A stretch of 64,000 nt of DNA from Patella vulgata (Eukaryota > Mollusca > Gastropoda > Patellidae): contig NC_065881.2 in assembly GCF_932274485.2 (NCBI RefSeq), positions 54,508,702 through 54,572,701 of the forward strand, in the 5' to 3' direction. Numbering within the stretch: the first letter of the stretch is position 1; each line of letters starts with the position of its first letter. The position numbers were made by a program, and so were the translations under genes. Below are positions 37,201 to 45,536 of the stretch, in pieces. The notes beneath the pieces were generated by a model, which saw only the letters and a program-made list of their open reading frames with translations, was not told where the DNA came from and ran no database searches.

Positions 37201-39977
37201 CTTTTAAGAGTATTCTACATAGAATTTGTCTCAAATCAGCCCAGCCAGTTATGTAATTATTGTTAATGTTTTGTATTTCAGTCTTTATTACGTCCATTTA
37301 GAGAACATCATATAGATCCTACATCTATAACTAGGCATGATTTTATAGAAACTAATGGTGATAATTTTGCTGTTGTTATCCCTGGGTTGGCATACATAGC
37401 CTATGGATTTATGTTTAGAAGTAATGAAGAAATACAAGCACAGTCCTCTTTGTATTGGTATATATTTTTATTGGCGGTATTTATAAGTATTACTAATCAG
37501 GTAAGTACACAGAGTGTTTTTGTCCCCCGCCTTTCGGAGAAAGCAGGGGACTATTAAAATGGGTCTGTCCGTCACACTTTTTGGGACACAATAACTCTCC
37601 TTCTAATTGAGCTAGAATGTTCAAACGTGGTGTAGGTTTTTATTAGGTGAATGCCTTGTCCCTTGGTGGAGTTCGAAGATGAGCCTTTTCTGCTCAGGGT
37701 AAGCAGAGATAAGCAATTTGATTGGTTGATGCTTTGGGACACGATAACTTTATTTCTAATCACTCTTGTCCTTAAAGCTGAACTCCGATTACAAAACTAC
37801 AAAAATAATCAAATAAAAAAAATTAACACCCTTAATAATCGCCATACTTGTTTTCAAGTTGTAGAACTATCATGGACGATTGTACAGCGTACAAAAGCAA
37901 GAGGCAGGGCACGCCCACATCCAGTTCACGCCTTGTCAACCACACTGTCCACATCCGGCTAGCAATATTTCAACTACAAACCGTGGTTTACTTATTTCGT
38001 CTAATTAGTAAAATAATATGTACCTGATCAGACATAATAATTGTGTAGCAATAATATTTTCAGTAAACTGATTGTGAAAAAACGTCAATCAGTCAGCTGA
38101 AATATTGCTTGCCGGATGTGGACAGTGTGGTTGACAAGGCATGAACTGGGTGTGGGCGTGGCCTGCCTCTTGTTTTTGTACGCCGTACAATCGTCCATGA
38201 TTATTCTACAACTTGAAAACAAATATGGCGATTATTTAAGGTGTTAATTTTTTTTTTAATTATTTCTGTAGTTTTGTAATCGGAGTTCAGCTTTAATCAA
38301 GCCAAGGATCAAATATCTTGTGTTTCTGAAGTCAATAATAAAATGAATTTTCGAGGAAATTCTTAAAAGAATATCAAAAAAAATTACTGTTAAAACAAAG
38401 ACAATTAATTTGAAATATACAGTTTAAAATCGATTTTTCTTCTACACTCAAAGCCATTAAAAACGCAATGCCAAATTCAAAGTTTATTTACTGCAACAAC
38501 TTTTAACAAATGTACATAACAATTGACAAAATCAAGATAACAAGCATCTGTGGATAATTTCATGAAAGAATTCACTACAAATGCACAAAACCGAAACGTC
38601 AGAGAACCATGAAACAAAGCAGGGGTCAGCTAAGTCAATATCGGGTATGTCCACCCTGAGCTCTTACACATGCCCGAAGTCGCCTTGGCATGGACTGGCA
38701 CAGATGTCTCACCACAGGCTCTGGGATTGTTTGCCAATGATTTTGGAGTGCCTGTGCCAACCCTGCAACAGTTCGTGGTGGCATGGCTTGAGTTTAAACC
38801 CATCGTCCAAGTTCATCCCAAATGTGTTCGATTGGGTTCATGTCGATGTCGGTAGATACGGTGAAGTCCAGCAGTAAAACTGAGGTTGAATCGGGATTCA
38901 TCCGAGAAGATGACAGTTCGCCATGGTGTGTTGTGCAGATACCCCTGATTTGCGGCCCATTGCTGTCTGGCAAGTCGATGAGGATGCAAAAGGATTTGAC
39001 CTTGGTAAGGTCGACAGCAGCGTAACCCAAGAGCAGCCAGACACCTTTGGACTGTTTGAGGGCTGATCTGACGTTGCTGTGTTCCAACAGTTCCCCTGGC
39101 AGTAGCAGTAGCTGACTAGAACCTGTTGCGCAGATGCTGTAGTCGAATGTGTCGATCTTGAGCAGCGGTTGTTACAGGTGGCGCTCCAGATCGGGGTTGA
39201 TCGAGAACTCTTCCAGTGGCGTGGAAGTATTGTCTGAGGTGAGCAATGGTCGATGGGTGGACATTAAAGTGTCTGGTGACGGCTACCTGTGAAGCCCCCT
39301 GATCCAGCATGCCAATAGCTCTGTTCCTGTTTTCTTGTGTAAGGCGTGGCATTTTTCCGAAGTGACGAATGTTGAAATTTTGATCTGTAGTTAAAGGGCT
39401 AGAGTGCAGGGAATGCACGAGTAAAACGTGGGACATGGGACTGCTTATAATCGTGAAAAAAAGACAAGTGTTGCGTTTGCAGAACAAAGTTCATTACCGA
39501 GAACTGATTTTGGGTTCAAACCCATAACTCCACAAAAAAGATACCCTTCACAAGTTTCACCTATGTGCCATAAGATAGGAAAGCCCAAGAAAACGTTTTC
39601 CAGAAATATTTCACGAATTAGGCATTGCATTTTTAATGGCTTTGAATATATTAATGTGTAGGTGCATGTAATAAACAGGTTTTAATATAGATATGCTCTT
39701 ATTTTTTGGTTTTCAGTGTCATAAATGGTCTCATACCTACTTTGGTTTACCACGCTATATAACAATATTCCAAGATCTTCATATTATCTTACCCAGAAAA
39801 CATCACAGAATACATCATGTGGCACCACATGAGACATACTTTTGTATCACAACAGGTTGGCTCAATTACCCATTAGAACTAATTAAATTCTGGCCAATGT
39901 TAGAAAATATTATAGAAAGATACACTGGTTGTAAACCTCGGGATGATGACTTTAAATGGGCCAAGAAGACTGAATAA
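28234..39977 (+). CDS. PEDS1: Plasmanylethanolamine desaturase (Kua/TMEM189), 5 exons
   Basis: Exons: 28234-28399, 34746-34865, 35054-35145, 37282-37500, 39717-39977. Phases agree and the product is 285 aa (human about 270). The family inserts the vinyl-ether double bond that makes plasmalogens, in the endoplasmic reticulum membrane. Hallmarks of the Kua domain are all present: [10 protein letters not shown] with H110, [20 protein letters not shown] (residues 132-151) with H135, H136 and H145, HKWSH (H201, H205), and PRKHHRIHH with H228, H229, H232, H233 followed by PHETYF (H237). These histidines are the expected di-iron ligands. Hydrophobic segments at about 64-95 and 160-198 are likely membrane spans. 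Intron 1 (6.3 kb) and introns 3-4 are full of repeats. A 59-bp tandem duplication copies the acceptor of exon 2; only the second copy keeps the frame open. Confidence 0.95.
28620..28812 (-). repeat. SINE family A copy in PEDS1 intron 1
   Basis: Tail GAAATGAAATGAAATGGGG and GTTTAACGTCC, then GGGCTAATGAAGACGGGC and GCCCGGGCAGCGGCACTATC. The head half is missing. Confidence 0.65.
29555..29893 (+). repeat. Near full-length SINE family A copy, direct orientation
   Basis: tRNA-like head: AGCCACGTTAGCTCAGTGGG (box A-like), then a TTTAATTCC box B-like site. A body follows with GGAATTTGAAATAAGAGTAG and a tail TTAAACCCCATTTCATTTT. It shows the 5' to 3' order of the family most clearly. Not a functional tRNA: no acceptor stem closes. 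Confidence 0.7.
30578..30700 (+). repeat. tRNA-like SINE head
   Basis: GGGAGCCGCGGTGACTCAGT followed by a GAGTTCGCTC box B-like site about 40 bases on. The body (GTTTCCCCTGCACTCTG) differs from families A and B, so this may be a third family or a diverged head. Confidence 0.5.
30775..31250 (+). repeat. Monomer array of the ATATCGAAAGGAA type, direct orientation
   Basis: Units with GACCTTCTAGAGACCACAAT, then GATTTTGATGAAACTTGAAA and CCCAAAGATCTTGGTTCC. They are the complement of the units at 32750-33864. About three diverged monomers. Confidence 0.6.
31255..32240 (+). repeat. CCCCC-start tandem repeat element, complete-looking
   Basis: Begins TTGTTGTCCCCCATCTTTCG, with AGCAGGGGACTATTGAAATG and GTCCGTC repeats. 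It holds about four diverged monomers (GGTAAGCAGAGATAAGCAAT and TTGGGGCACAATAACTTTG). It ends near 32240 with AATGTGGGCGTATCTTTCCT and GGCAG, which is the same kind of end as the hairpin family. This links the two families. Confidence 0.6.
32750..33864 (-). repeat. Hairpin-family element with a two-monomer higher-order array
   Basis: Right end: hairpin ATACGTCCACAT / ATGTGGGCGTAT (about 33833-33860), before AAAAATG. Left end near 32757: CTGCCAGGCAGGATACGCCC. Inside, monomer a (GATATACCATATTTTTACGC) and monomer b (GCTAAAAACGCGATTTTTGG) alternate with a joint period near 332 bases. All units share GACCTCTATAGGGTCCACAA. Recent enough for neighbouring periods to align easily. Confidence 0.65.
34631..34748 (+). 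repeat. 59-base tandem duplication over the PEDS1 exon 2 acceptor
   Basis: AAAGAAGGCAAGGTATTTGC begins at 34631 and 34690, and each copy ends in a T-rich tract and TTTTAGGTA. The two acceptors are at 34685-34686 and 34744-34745. The copies look identical. Using the first acceptor would run into a stop codon at the end of the second copy. Confidence 0.85.
35355..35480 (+). repeat. Fragment of the CCCCC-start repeat
   Basis: TTTGAAGAAAGCAAGGGATT and then GTCTGTCCGCCTGTGACCC, followed by CTCTGCTTCTAATTACG. These are only the first 100 or so bases of that family. Confidence 0.5.
35585..35942 (-). repeat. SINE family A copy in PEDS1 intron 3
   Basis: Tail GAAATGAAATAAAATGGAG, full body (GGGAAATTTTGCCCGGGCAG, CATCCGAAGGACTAGACAGC) and part of the head (GGGATCGAACATCCGACC). 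It is set within a hairpin-family monomer, which resumes at 35943. Confidence 0.7.
35943..36425 (+). repeat. Hairpin-family repeat, 3' part
   Basis: Monomer sequence (TACTGCCAGAGTTATGGCCC, GACGCTCTAGAGGCTAAAG) and the end GCTGTGGGCGTATGTTTCGT followed by AGCCTGGCAACC. The hairpin end is absent. Confidence 0.6.
36428..36567 (+). pseudogene. THAP-like zinc finger fragment
   Basis: One frame reads [13 protein letters not shown] and then [11 protein letters not shown]; a neighbouring frame continues [14 protein letters not shown]. Together the order F-FP-W-CSxxF is that of the second half of a THAP DNA-binding domain. The first Cys pair is missing and the reading shifts frame, so this is a broken fragment, probably from a THAP-bearing DNA transposon or a retrocopied host gene. 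It lies between a hairpin-type repeat and the antisense candidate exon in PEDS1 intron 3. Confidence 0.4.
36953..37141 (-). CDS. Candidate lone first exon, antisense in PEDS1 intron 3
   Basis: An open stretch begins with an ATG at 37141 and codes for about 62 acidic, serine-rich residues ([26 protein letters not shown]). It ends near a possible donor (GTAATA). The pattern of an acidic start followed by PYQYEP recalls the N-terminus of the 'P2X7-like' zinc-domain proteins that are multi-copy in aquatic invertebrates. No further exon was found on this strand, so it may be a dead fragment carried by a repeat. Function unknown. Confidence 0.3.
   Translation of the reverse strand: MASAESDSLSDIDFAPHDLPYQYEPIRNASNNGDDDGSEHSTISSEIEQSLQAMSGLGPSTG
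37520..37771 (+). repeat. CCCCC-start repeat, 5' part, cut by the palindromic element
   Basis: GTTTTTGTCCCCCGCCTTTC, then GTCCGTCACACTTTTTGGG and GGTAAGCAGAGATAAGCAAT. It stops exactly where the TTAA-flanked palindromic element begins and does not clearly resume. Confidence 0.6.
37772..38296. mobile_element. Palindromic DNA element flanked by TTAA
   Basis: Ends TTAAAGCTGAACTCCGATTA and its complement. The inverted arms run about 200 bases each, with a short AT-rich centre near 37990-38080. The TTAA at each end (37772-37775, 38293-38296) is compatible with a piggyBac-type target duplication, although it also belongs to the palindrome. No coding sequence of its own. Confidence 0.6.
38445..39648 (-). 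mobile_element. Tc1-like DNA transposon with both terminal repeats, transposase decayed
   Basis: Terminal repeats CTCAAAGCCATTAAAAACGC and its near-complement (GCATTTTTAATGGCTTTGAA), flanked by TA at 38443-38444 and 39649-39650. On the minus strand the N-terminal helix-turn-helix is clear ([38 protein letters not shown]). The C-terminal DDE end also shows ([14 protein letters not shown]). The catalytic middle is not continuously readable: several frame changes and a likely deletion, as the element is about 1.2 kb. Inactive. Lies in PEDS1 intron 4. Confidence 0.8.
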
Positions 39978-41904
39978 AGCTACAATTCTTAATATTTATT
40001 TTTTTACCTCCTGAGCTACTTTTTTGATGTAGTTGTAACGAACATAATAGAGCTTTATATTTGTGAAATTCTCAGAGCTGTGAACAAAACTGTAAATATA
40101 ACATGTGTCTATGCTTCAATCCTTCCTGTCTTTAATGGTCTTCTTGTATAAGATTTTTATAACAAATTCCATGACATATTTAAATATTGCTATTGATATA
40201 TAATTTGCTATTTTAAAAAGCTTACATCATCATGGTAACAAGTTATCACCAGTGATATTCATTTCTTTATAAGAAAATTTGCTTGCATGAGATTATGCTT
40301 GACATCACAGAGTATTTTTTTTTTTAAATCTAAAATGATGTCAACGGGCTGATTAAATGAACCTGTGTTAGCTTTTATGGATAAGTTTGTAAGGGGCATA
40401 ACTCTTATATATGGGGAATGTCTTCCAAGTACAGCTTGCAACTGATCTGCTATCACATTATCATAAAATATTTTTATTAAATAATAGTTGTTTTGGAGTG
40501 ATGCTGCCATGCTGGGTTATTAGATGTTACATGTTTTATTACGATGTTATGGTTGTTTTTAAGAGTCTACTCGAACTTGTGTGATAATTGTTTATATCAT
40601 TAGCTTCCATACTCCTGGACACAGGAGTAGGTGTAATCTATTAGACTTTGCATGATCTGTTAAGCAATGGTAATGATGAATTTATGTTGACACTACAACC
40701 AAAAGGAATTTTAAAAAATATGTTGATTGCTTTTGATATGTCAACATAGAAACATACATTGTAGTTGTATATTTCTTTCCCCCCCCCCCCCTTTGTCGGT
40801 AATTTATCGCGAACACTCTGCAATTATATATGTTGTCTACATTAGTGAGAGAAGGCATTTATTGAATTTCAAGGAAGTCTGATTATAACTTTCAATCACA
40901 CATTAAAGTTAACATCTGATGAGTTTGTAATAATTATTGAAATTGAGAAGCCTGTCGAATTGGTATGAAAGTTGCTGTTTATATTGCAAGTGTGTTATCA
41001 TTCATATAATTTAACCAAGTTCATTTTTATGTGTAGATATAGAGATAGATTTGTCATTTCAACACTTTTCTATGTTTTTAATATATTTTTAAAGACTGTA
41101 TAAATTACTAATAGCTTGTCACAATCACTTATACAAAACTTTATGTACATTTTTTAAAATATCTTATTTCCTTTTTATGGTAAATTAGGGTAAACATATA
41201 TAATATACCATAGTTTGTCATGTCTCCCGACATTTGTTTATTGTAGTATTTATTTTGAATTGAATAAATTGTTTGTATTATTAGTTATATCAGTTCTTCA
41301 GTCCAGAATCTTTTGTCCTGGAGTATTATTATAATCTAGACATTTTGTGCCTTATATCAAAATCAAAAAATTAAAGTAACTTACATCAATATACACAGAT
41401 AAGAGTTACAAATTTATGACTTAGTTACAAGAAAATCATATGACAATCTAGCATTATTGTATCCAAAATTATGATTAGGAATAATGTAAATCTTAACTTT
41501 AAATACAAATAATCACTGATAACACATCCTTCATTATTTAGACCTGTCTTCAAGGTATGTCTATATCTGTCATAGAGTAGTTTAACCCTATTTCCCCACA
41601 ATATGCTTGGATGTTGATTTTTGTCCTGCAGTAATACTATATTTTATATATATATATATATGTGTAGTTTATAAGTCATTTTGTTGTGTTACTGTTTTGC
41701 TATGATATATATATTATTTTCAGATTGTTATATTGTCAGGTCAAATTGTAAATTATTTCAATCAATCATAATTTGATGTTAATAAAATGTCCCAAGTACT
41801 TAATGTTTAATTTCTTAATTTTACTTACCTGATGGTGTGAACTGTATGTCATTGTTTTTAAGGTTATTCAATATGTGGTTTGAAATCTTACAGAACTTGT
41901 GTGT
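39978..41904. other. PEDS1 3' region and intergenic sequence
   Basis: AT-rich, with no gene recognised. It includes a C run at about 40782-40791 and a short AT repeat at about 41645-41660. The first 1.3 kb may be PEDS1 3' untranslated sequence. Confidence 0.35.
41263..41268 (+). promoter_or_regulatory. Candidate poly(A) signal of PEDS1
   Basis: AATAAA in an AT-rich stretch about 1.3 kb after the PEDS1 stop codon, followed by T- and GT-containing sequence. A shorter 3' end is possible. Position only. Confidence 0.3.
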
Positions 41905-42162
41905 GCGTTGTATCATAAGGTCTGTCATTGAGTCACCTGGCCTGGTTTCGATTCCCCGATTGTACGTGTTAAGGAGTAGGGTCTCCTGTCCAACCTCGTG
42001 GGTTTTCTCTGGGTCCTCCAGTTTCCTCCCACTGCTAAAGACCCCTACACGCAAGTGAATTATTGAAATGAAATAAAATTGAAGCATCTGTTAGTCCAAA
42101 AATGACCTAGTTTGTGTGGAGTGGACGTTAAACCCTCTTTCTCTCTCTCTCTCTCTCTCTTA
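41905..42162 (+). repeat. SINE family B, best copy
   Basis: Front: CATAAGGTCTGTCATTGAGT with a GGTTTCGATTCCCC box B-like site. Middle: GTGGGTTTTCTCTGGGTCCT and CCAGTTTCCTCCCACTGC. End: GTGTGGAGTGGACGTTAAAC followed by (CT)n. The box A region is diverged. The (CT)n tail sets it apart from family A. Confidence 0.65.
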
Positions 42163-42758
42163 GTAGTTCTTTCTATTTACATAATGGACAGTCTTCGGCC
42201 ATTATCCATCACTTAAAAACACACTCAAAACAGTTTCAAATCACTAGTTTTATCAGACAGAAAGGAAAGTGTCAAACGAACTGAGAGTGAATCAAAGTGA
42301 ATGAATATTTTCGCCATGATACTTGGAGAAAAAGACTGCCGGAAACGTAGCCTGGCAGTATTTCAGACACTGGTCGTCGAGATAAATAGAGCTGACCAGA
42401 TACTGCCTGGCGCCAAATCACTAGCTTATCTGAACAGAGAGGGATGTTTTAAACGGAATGAGTGAATCAAAGTAAATAAATATTCTTGCTGCGTTGAACC
42501 AATACCTAAGAACTTTAAGGATCGTAAATTGTTTATAGTAGGTTTACAGCAGAGGATGGGTTCGGTAAGAAATCACCCGGACTCTACAACATGCAAGTTT
42601 ATGACTGAGTGGGAATCCGGGATTTACTCACCTTAGAACAGTGATTCCCAACCAGTGTGCCGCTAAATTTTGAGTGGCACACTAAGAAAATGCGAAAAAC
42701 TACGTGATCCTAATTGAGTATTTACTGATGTCTACTGGTAAGTCCATAATTGTGTTTT

Positions 42759-43519
42759 TTATACGCCCACATTGAATTGTGGTCGTATATTGTTGTCGCC
42801 CCCGTCCGTCCGTGGACGCTCTATAGGCTAAAGTTAATGTCCGATTGACTTTAAATTTATACAGTGTTTAAGGTCATGAGACAAAGAAGCCTATTGATTT
42901 TCAGCGATTTCCGATAATTACTGCCAGAGTTATGACCCTTGATCATTTTGAAAAATATTGTGGATGCTCTAGAGGCTAAAGTTAATATCCGATTGACTTT
43001 AAATTTATACACAGTGTTTAAGGTCGTGAGATGAAGAAGCCTATTGATTTTCAGCGATTTCCGATAATCACTGCCAGAGTTATGGCCCTTGATCACTTTG
43101 AAAAATCTTGTGGACGCTCTAGAGGCTAAAGTTAATATCCGATTGACTTTAAATTGATACACAGATGAAGAAACCTATTGATTTTCAGCGATTTCAGTTA
43201 ATTACTGCCAGAGTTATGGCCCTTGATCACTTTGAAAAATCTTGTGGACGCTCTAGAGGTTAAAGTTAATATCCGATTGACTTTAAATTGATACACAGTG
43301 TTTAAGGTCTTGAGACGAACAAGTATATTGATTTTTGATGAATCTTTATGACTTGAACAGCTAAATCCATGATGTTAAAAGTTTTGTATACTAAACGTTA
43401 GCATGAGGCAGAACTTTATAAAAACAAAACAAATTCTAATGGTTTTCTGATAATTATTTAATGAGTTGTTACTCTTAATTAGGTGTGGGCGTATGTTTCG
43501 TTGCCTGGCAACCTATCTT
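42759..43519 (+). repeat. Hairpin-family repeat, best complete copy
   Basis: Starts with the hairpin ATACGCCCACATT / ATTGTGGTCGTAT and TTGTTGTCGCCCCCGTC. Four monomers of about 147 bases follow, marked by GTGGACGCTCTAGAGGCTAA at about 42812, 42960, 43111 and 43244. After a unique segment it ends GGTGTGGGCGTATGTTTCG, then GTTGCCTGGCAACC. The first and last blocks share the 10-base inverted pair ATACGCCCAC / GTGGGCGTAT. No coding role is supported. Confidence 0.7.
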
Positions 43520-44690
43520 CTTTATATAGTTTAAGTCATTACATGTGTTTATAACTAGTCTGTGTCAACGGTTGCATGCCGTCTATGACTTGACATGTTT
43601 TTATTTTGCAAAATTCAAATATTTTTCATATATATTTAGCCAGGCGTGCCCTTATTTTTGCATGTGTTCCAAGGCACCCCCCCCCCCCCCCCCCCCTGTG
43701 AAAAAATTGTCGACCATAAAAACAATAGATATACATTGTCCGTCAATTATACAGCGCCCCTGAGGACACTTCCCACCCCCTCGGTGCTCTGAGCTATAGT
43801 TACGGTCCTGTAGTGTAGTTTCTGTGATACAGTCGATATGCCGATTGAAACTTATCAAGGAAAATGTGTCTTGAAAGGCAATGTATTAACCAATTTCTCC
43901 ATAATTTGCGACAAAACGGCCAAGGTTGAAACCGGACGATAGTTTTTATGTGCATTAGGATCTAGTTCTTTCTGCAACAGTTGGTTTACGATAGCTTGTT
44001 TTTCTCTAGTTCAGCTCTAGGTCTCATTACACTCGCTGAACTAGTTTTTCTCCACCTTGAAACCGACAACATTGTCATCTTTATCGCCAAACACATAGTG
44101 TATAGGTCTAGTTATGCGAATGATATATAGCTAATTGAAGCGAAAGATTGGTCGAAGCTCCTGCGTAGAAGATAACTTGAGGCGAAGATCGCCAGCAAAG
44201 ACCCAAATCCAATGGTTTAAATAAAATTAATATGGAATGGAACCGGAACTCGTTGTCCTAGATAAATGGCGGGAAAATAAGAAACAATTTGGCGTAAATG
44301 TACATTATTCATCATACTGATTCAAGAAATCTTCATATACCTAATAGTCTTGCGGAATCAGTTTCAAACTGCATCTCAAAATTTCTTTTCGCAAGAGTGA
44401 ACAGTTCTCTCTAAAAATTTGTTTGAAATTTTAAAAGCTTCTTTAAATATCAACATTCTAACAGGGTGTAAATGTCTTCCTTTTCCTATTTTTTCCAACA
44501 AGAAATTACAGTTCTTAATACCACACACGTATCAGAAGAACTGAAACATGCAGTCTTTGTATTTCCAGATTTGTCGTATTTCTTTATGCCCATGATGATG
44601 ACATTTATCCGACCATTGGCATTCGATACAATCGGATATAATTAATATCGGTCTATTGCATCGCAACCGCAAAAATAAGAATGCAAAGCA
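43520..44690. other. Intergenic stretch
   Basis: No gene recognised. Contains a run of about 20 C at 43677-43696. Otherwise unremarkable AT-rich sequence. Confidence 0.35.
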
Positions 44691-44719
44691 ATTTAAGGTT
44701 TAACTTTTATGTTACAAAT

Positions 44720-44946
44720 AAAATCCGTGACATAATATAAGACAATAAAATCAGTGACATAATGTAAGACAATAAAATCAGTGACATAAGACAATAAAAT
44801 CAGTGACATAATAGAAAACAATATAATCAGTGACATAATAGAAAACAATATAATCAGTGACATAATAGAAAACAATATAATCAGTGACATAATAGAAAAC
44901 AATATAATCGGTGACATAATAGAAAACAAGCAGTGACATAATAACA

Positions 44947-44988
<42 letters not shown>

Positions 44989-45345
44989 ATTAATAATATC
45001 TGAAGACGCCCGATTATAGCTTATATGATTTAATGTATGTCAGAATGAAGTAAAGTGGAGAATTTTTTATCTGGACAGATTTTTTTGATTTATTTATGGC
45101 ATTTATCTACCGTAAACAAAGAAGTACTCGTACTTTATTTACTTTAATATATATATATATATAATAAATAAAAGGTAAAAGTATATAGAAAAGTGAGGTT
45201 TTTAGAGAGAAAAAACTAATTTCATCTTAGCTAGCGCTTTCACCCACTACGGGGATCATCAGGCATTTATATATATATATTAAACAATATAATCAGTGAC
45301 ATAATAGAAAACAATATAATCAGTGACCTAATAGAAAACAATCAT
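44720..45345. repeat. 27-base minisatellite, interrupted, with AT microsatellites
   Basis: Unit AATCAGTGACATAATAGAAA plus ACAATAT, about eight copies at 44720-44945, and two more at about 45285-45340 beyond an insert bordered by (AT)n at 44950-44984 and 45270-45281. The insert includes CTACGGGGATCATCAGGC. An open frame on the minus strand is only the repeat read in phase, since 27 is a multiple of three. Confidence 0.7.
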
Positions 45346-45408
45346 TTAACAATAATACAAACGGTAGTCATACAAATTAAACAATAAATGACTTCTGAAT
45401 TACGTTGG

Positions 45409-45414
45409 TTTATT
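45409..45414 (-). promoter_or_regulatory. Candidate poly(A) signal of the unknown minus-strand gene
   Basis: AATAAA on the minus strand about 120 bases beyond the stop codon of the 382-aa gene. It lies just before the interrupted 27-bp minisatellite. Position only. Confidence 0.45.
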
Positions 45415-45536
45415 TTTTGTAGCCGAATAACAATTAGAACTAAATATCGCCTTCATATAATAACTAACAGAAATACGTGCATAAAACATATCTGAATCCA
45501 GGGGGGTTTCTTAAAACTAAAATTAAACAAAAACAG

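Noticed and set aside
42857-43162. A 101-residue minus-strand open frame with protein-like internal repeats
   Set aside because: It is the 147-base monomer read through; 147 is a multiple of three, so the frame stays open by chance. Similar frames occur in other copies of the repeat.
44693-44947. A minus-strand frame of repeated hydrophobic units
   Set aside because: It is only the 27-base minisatellite read in phase; no start context or splice support.
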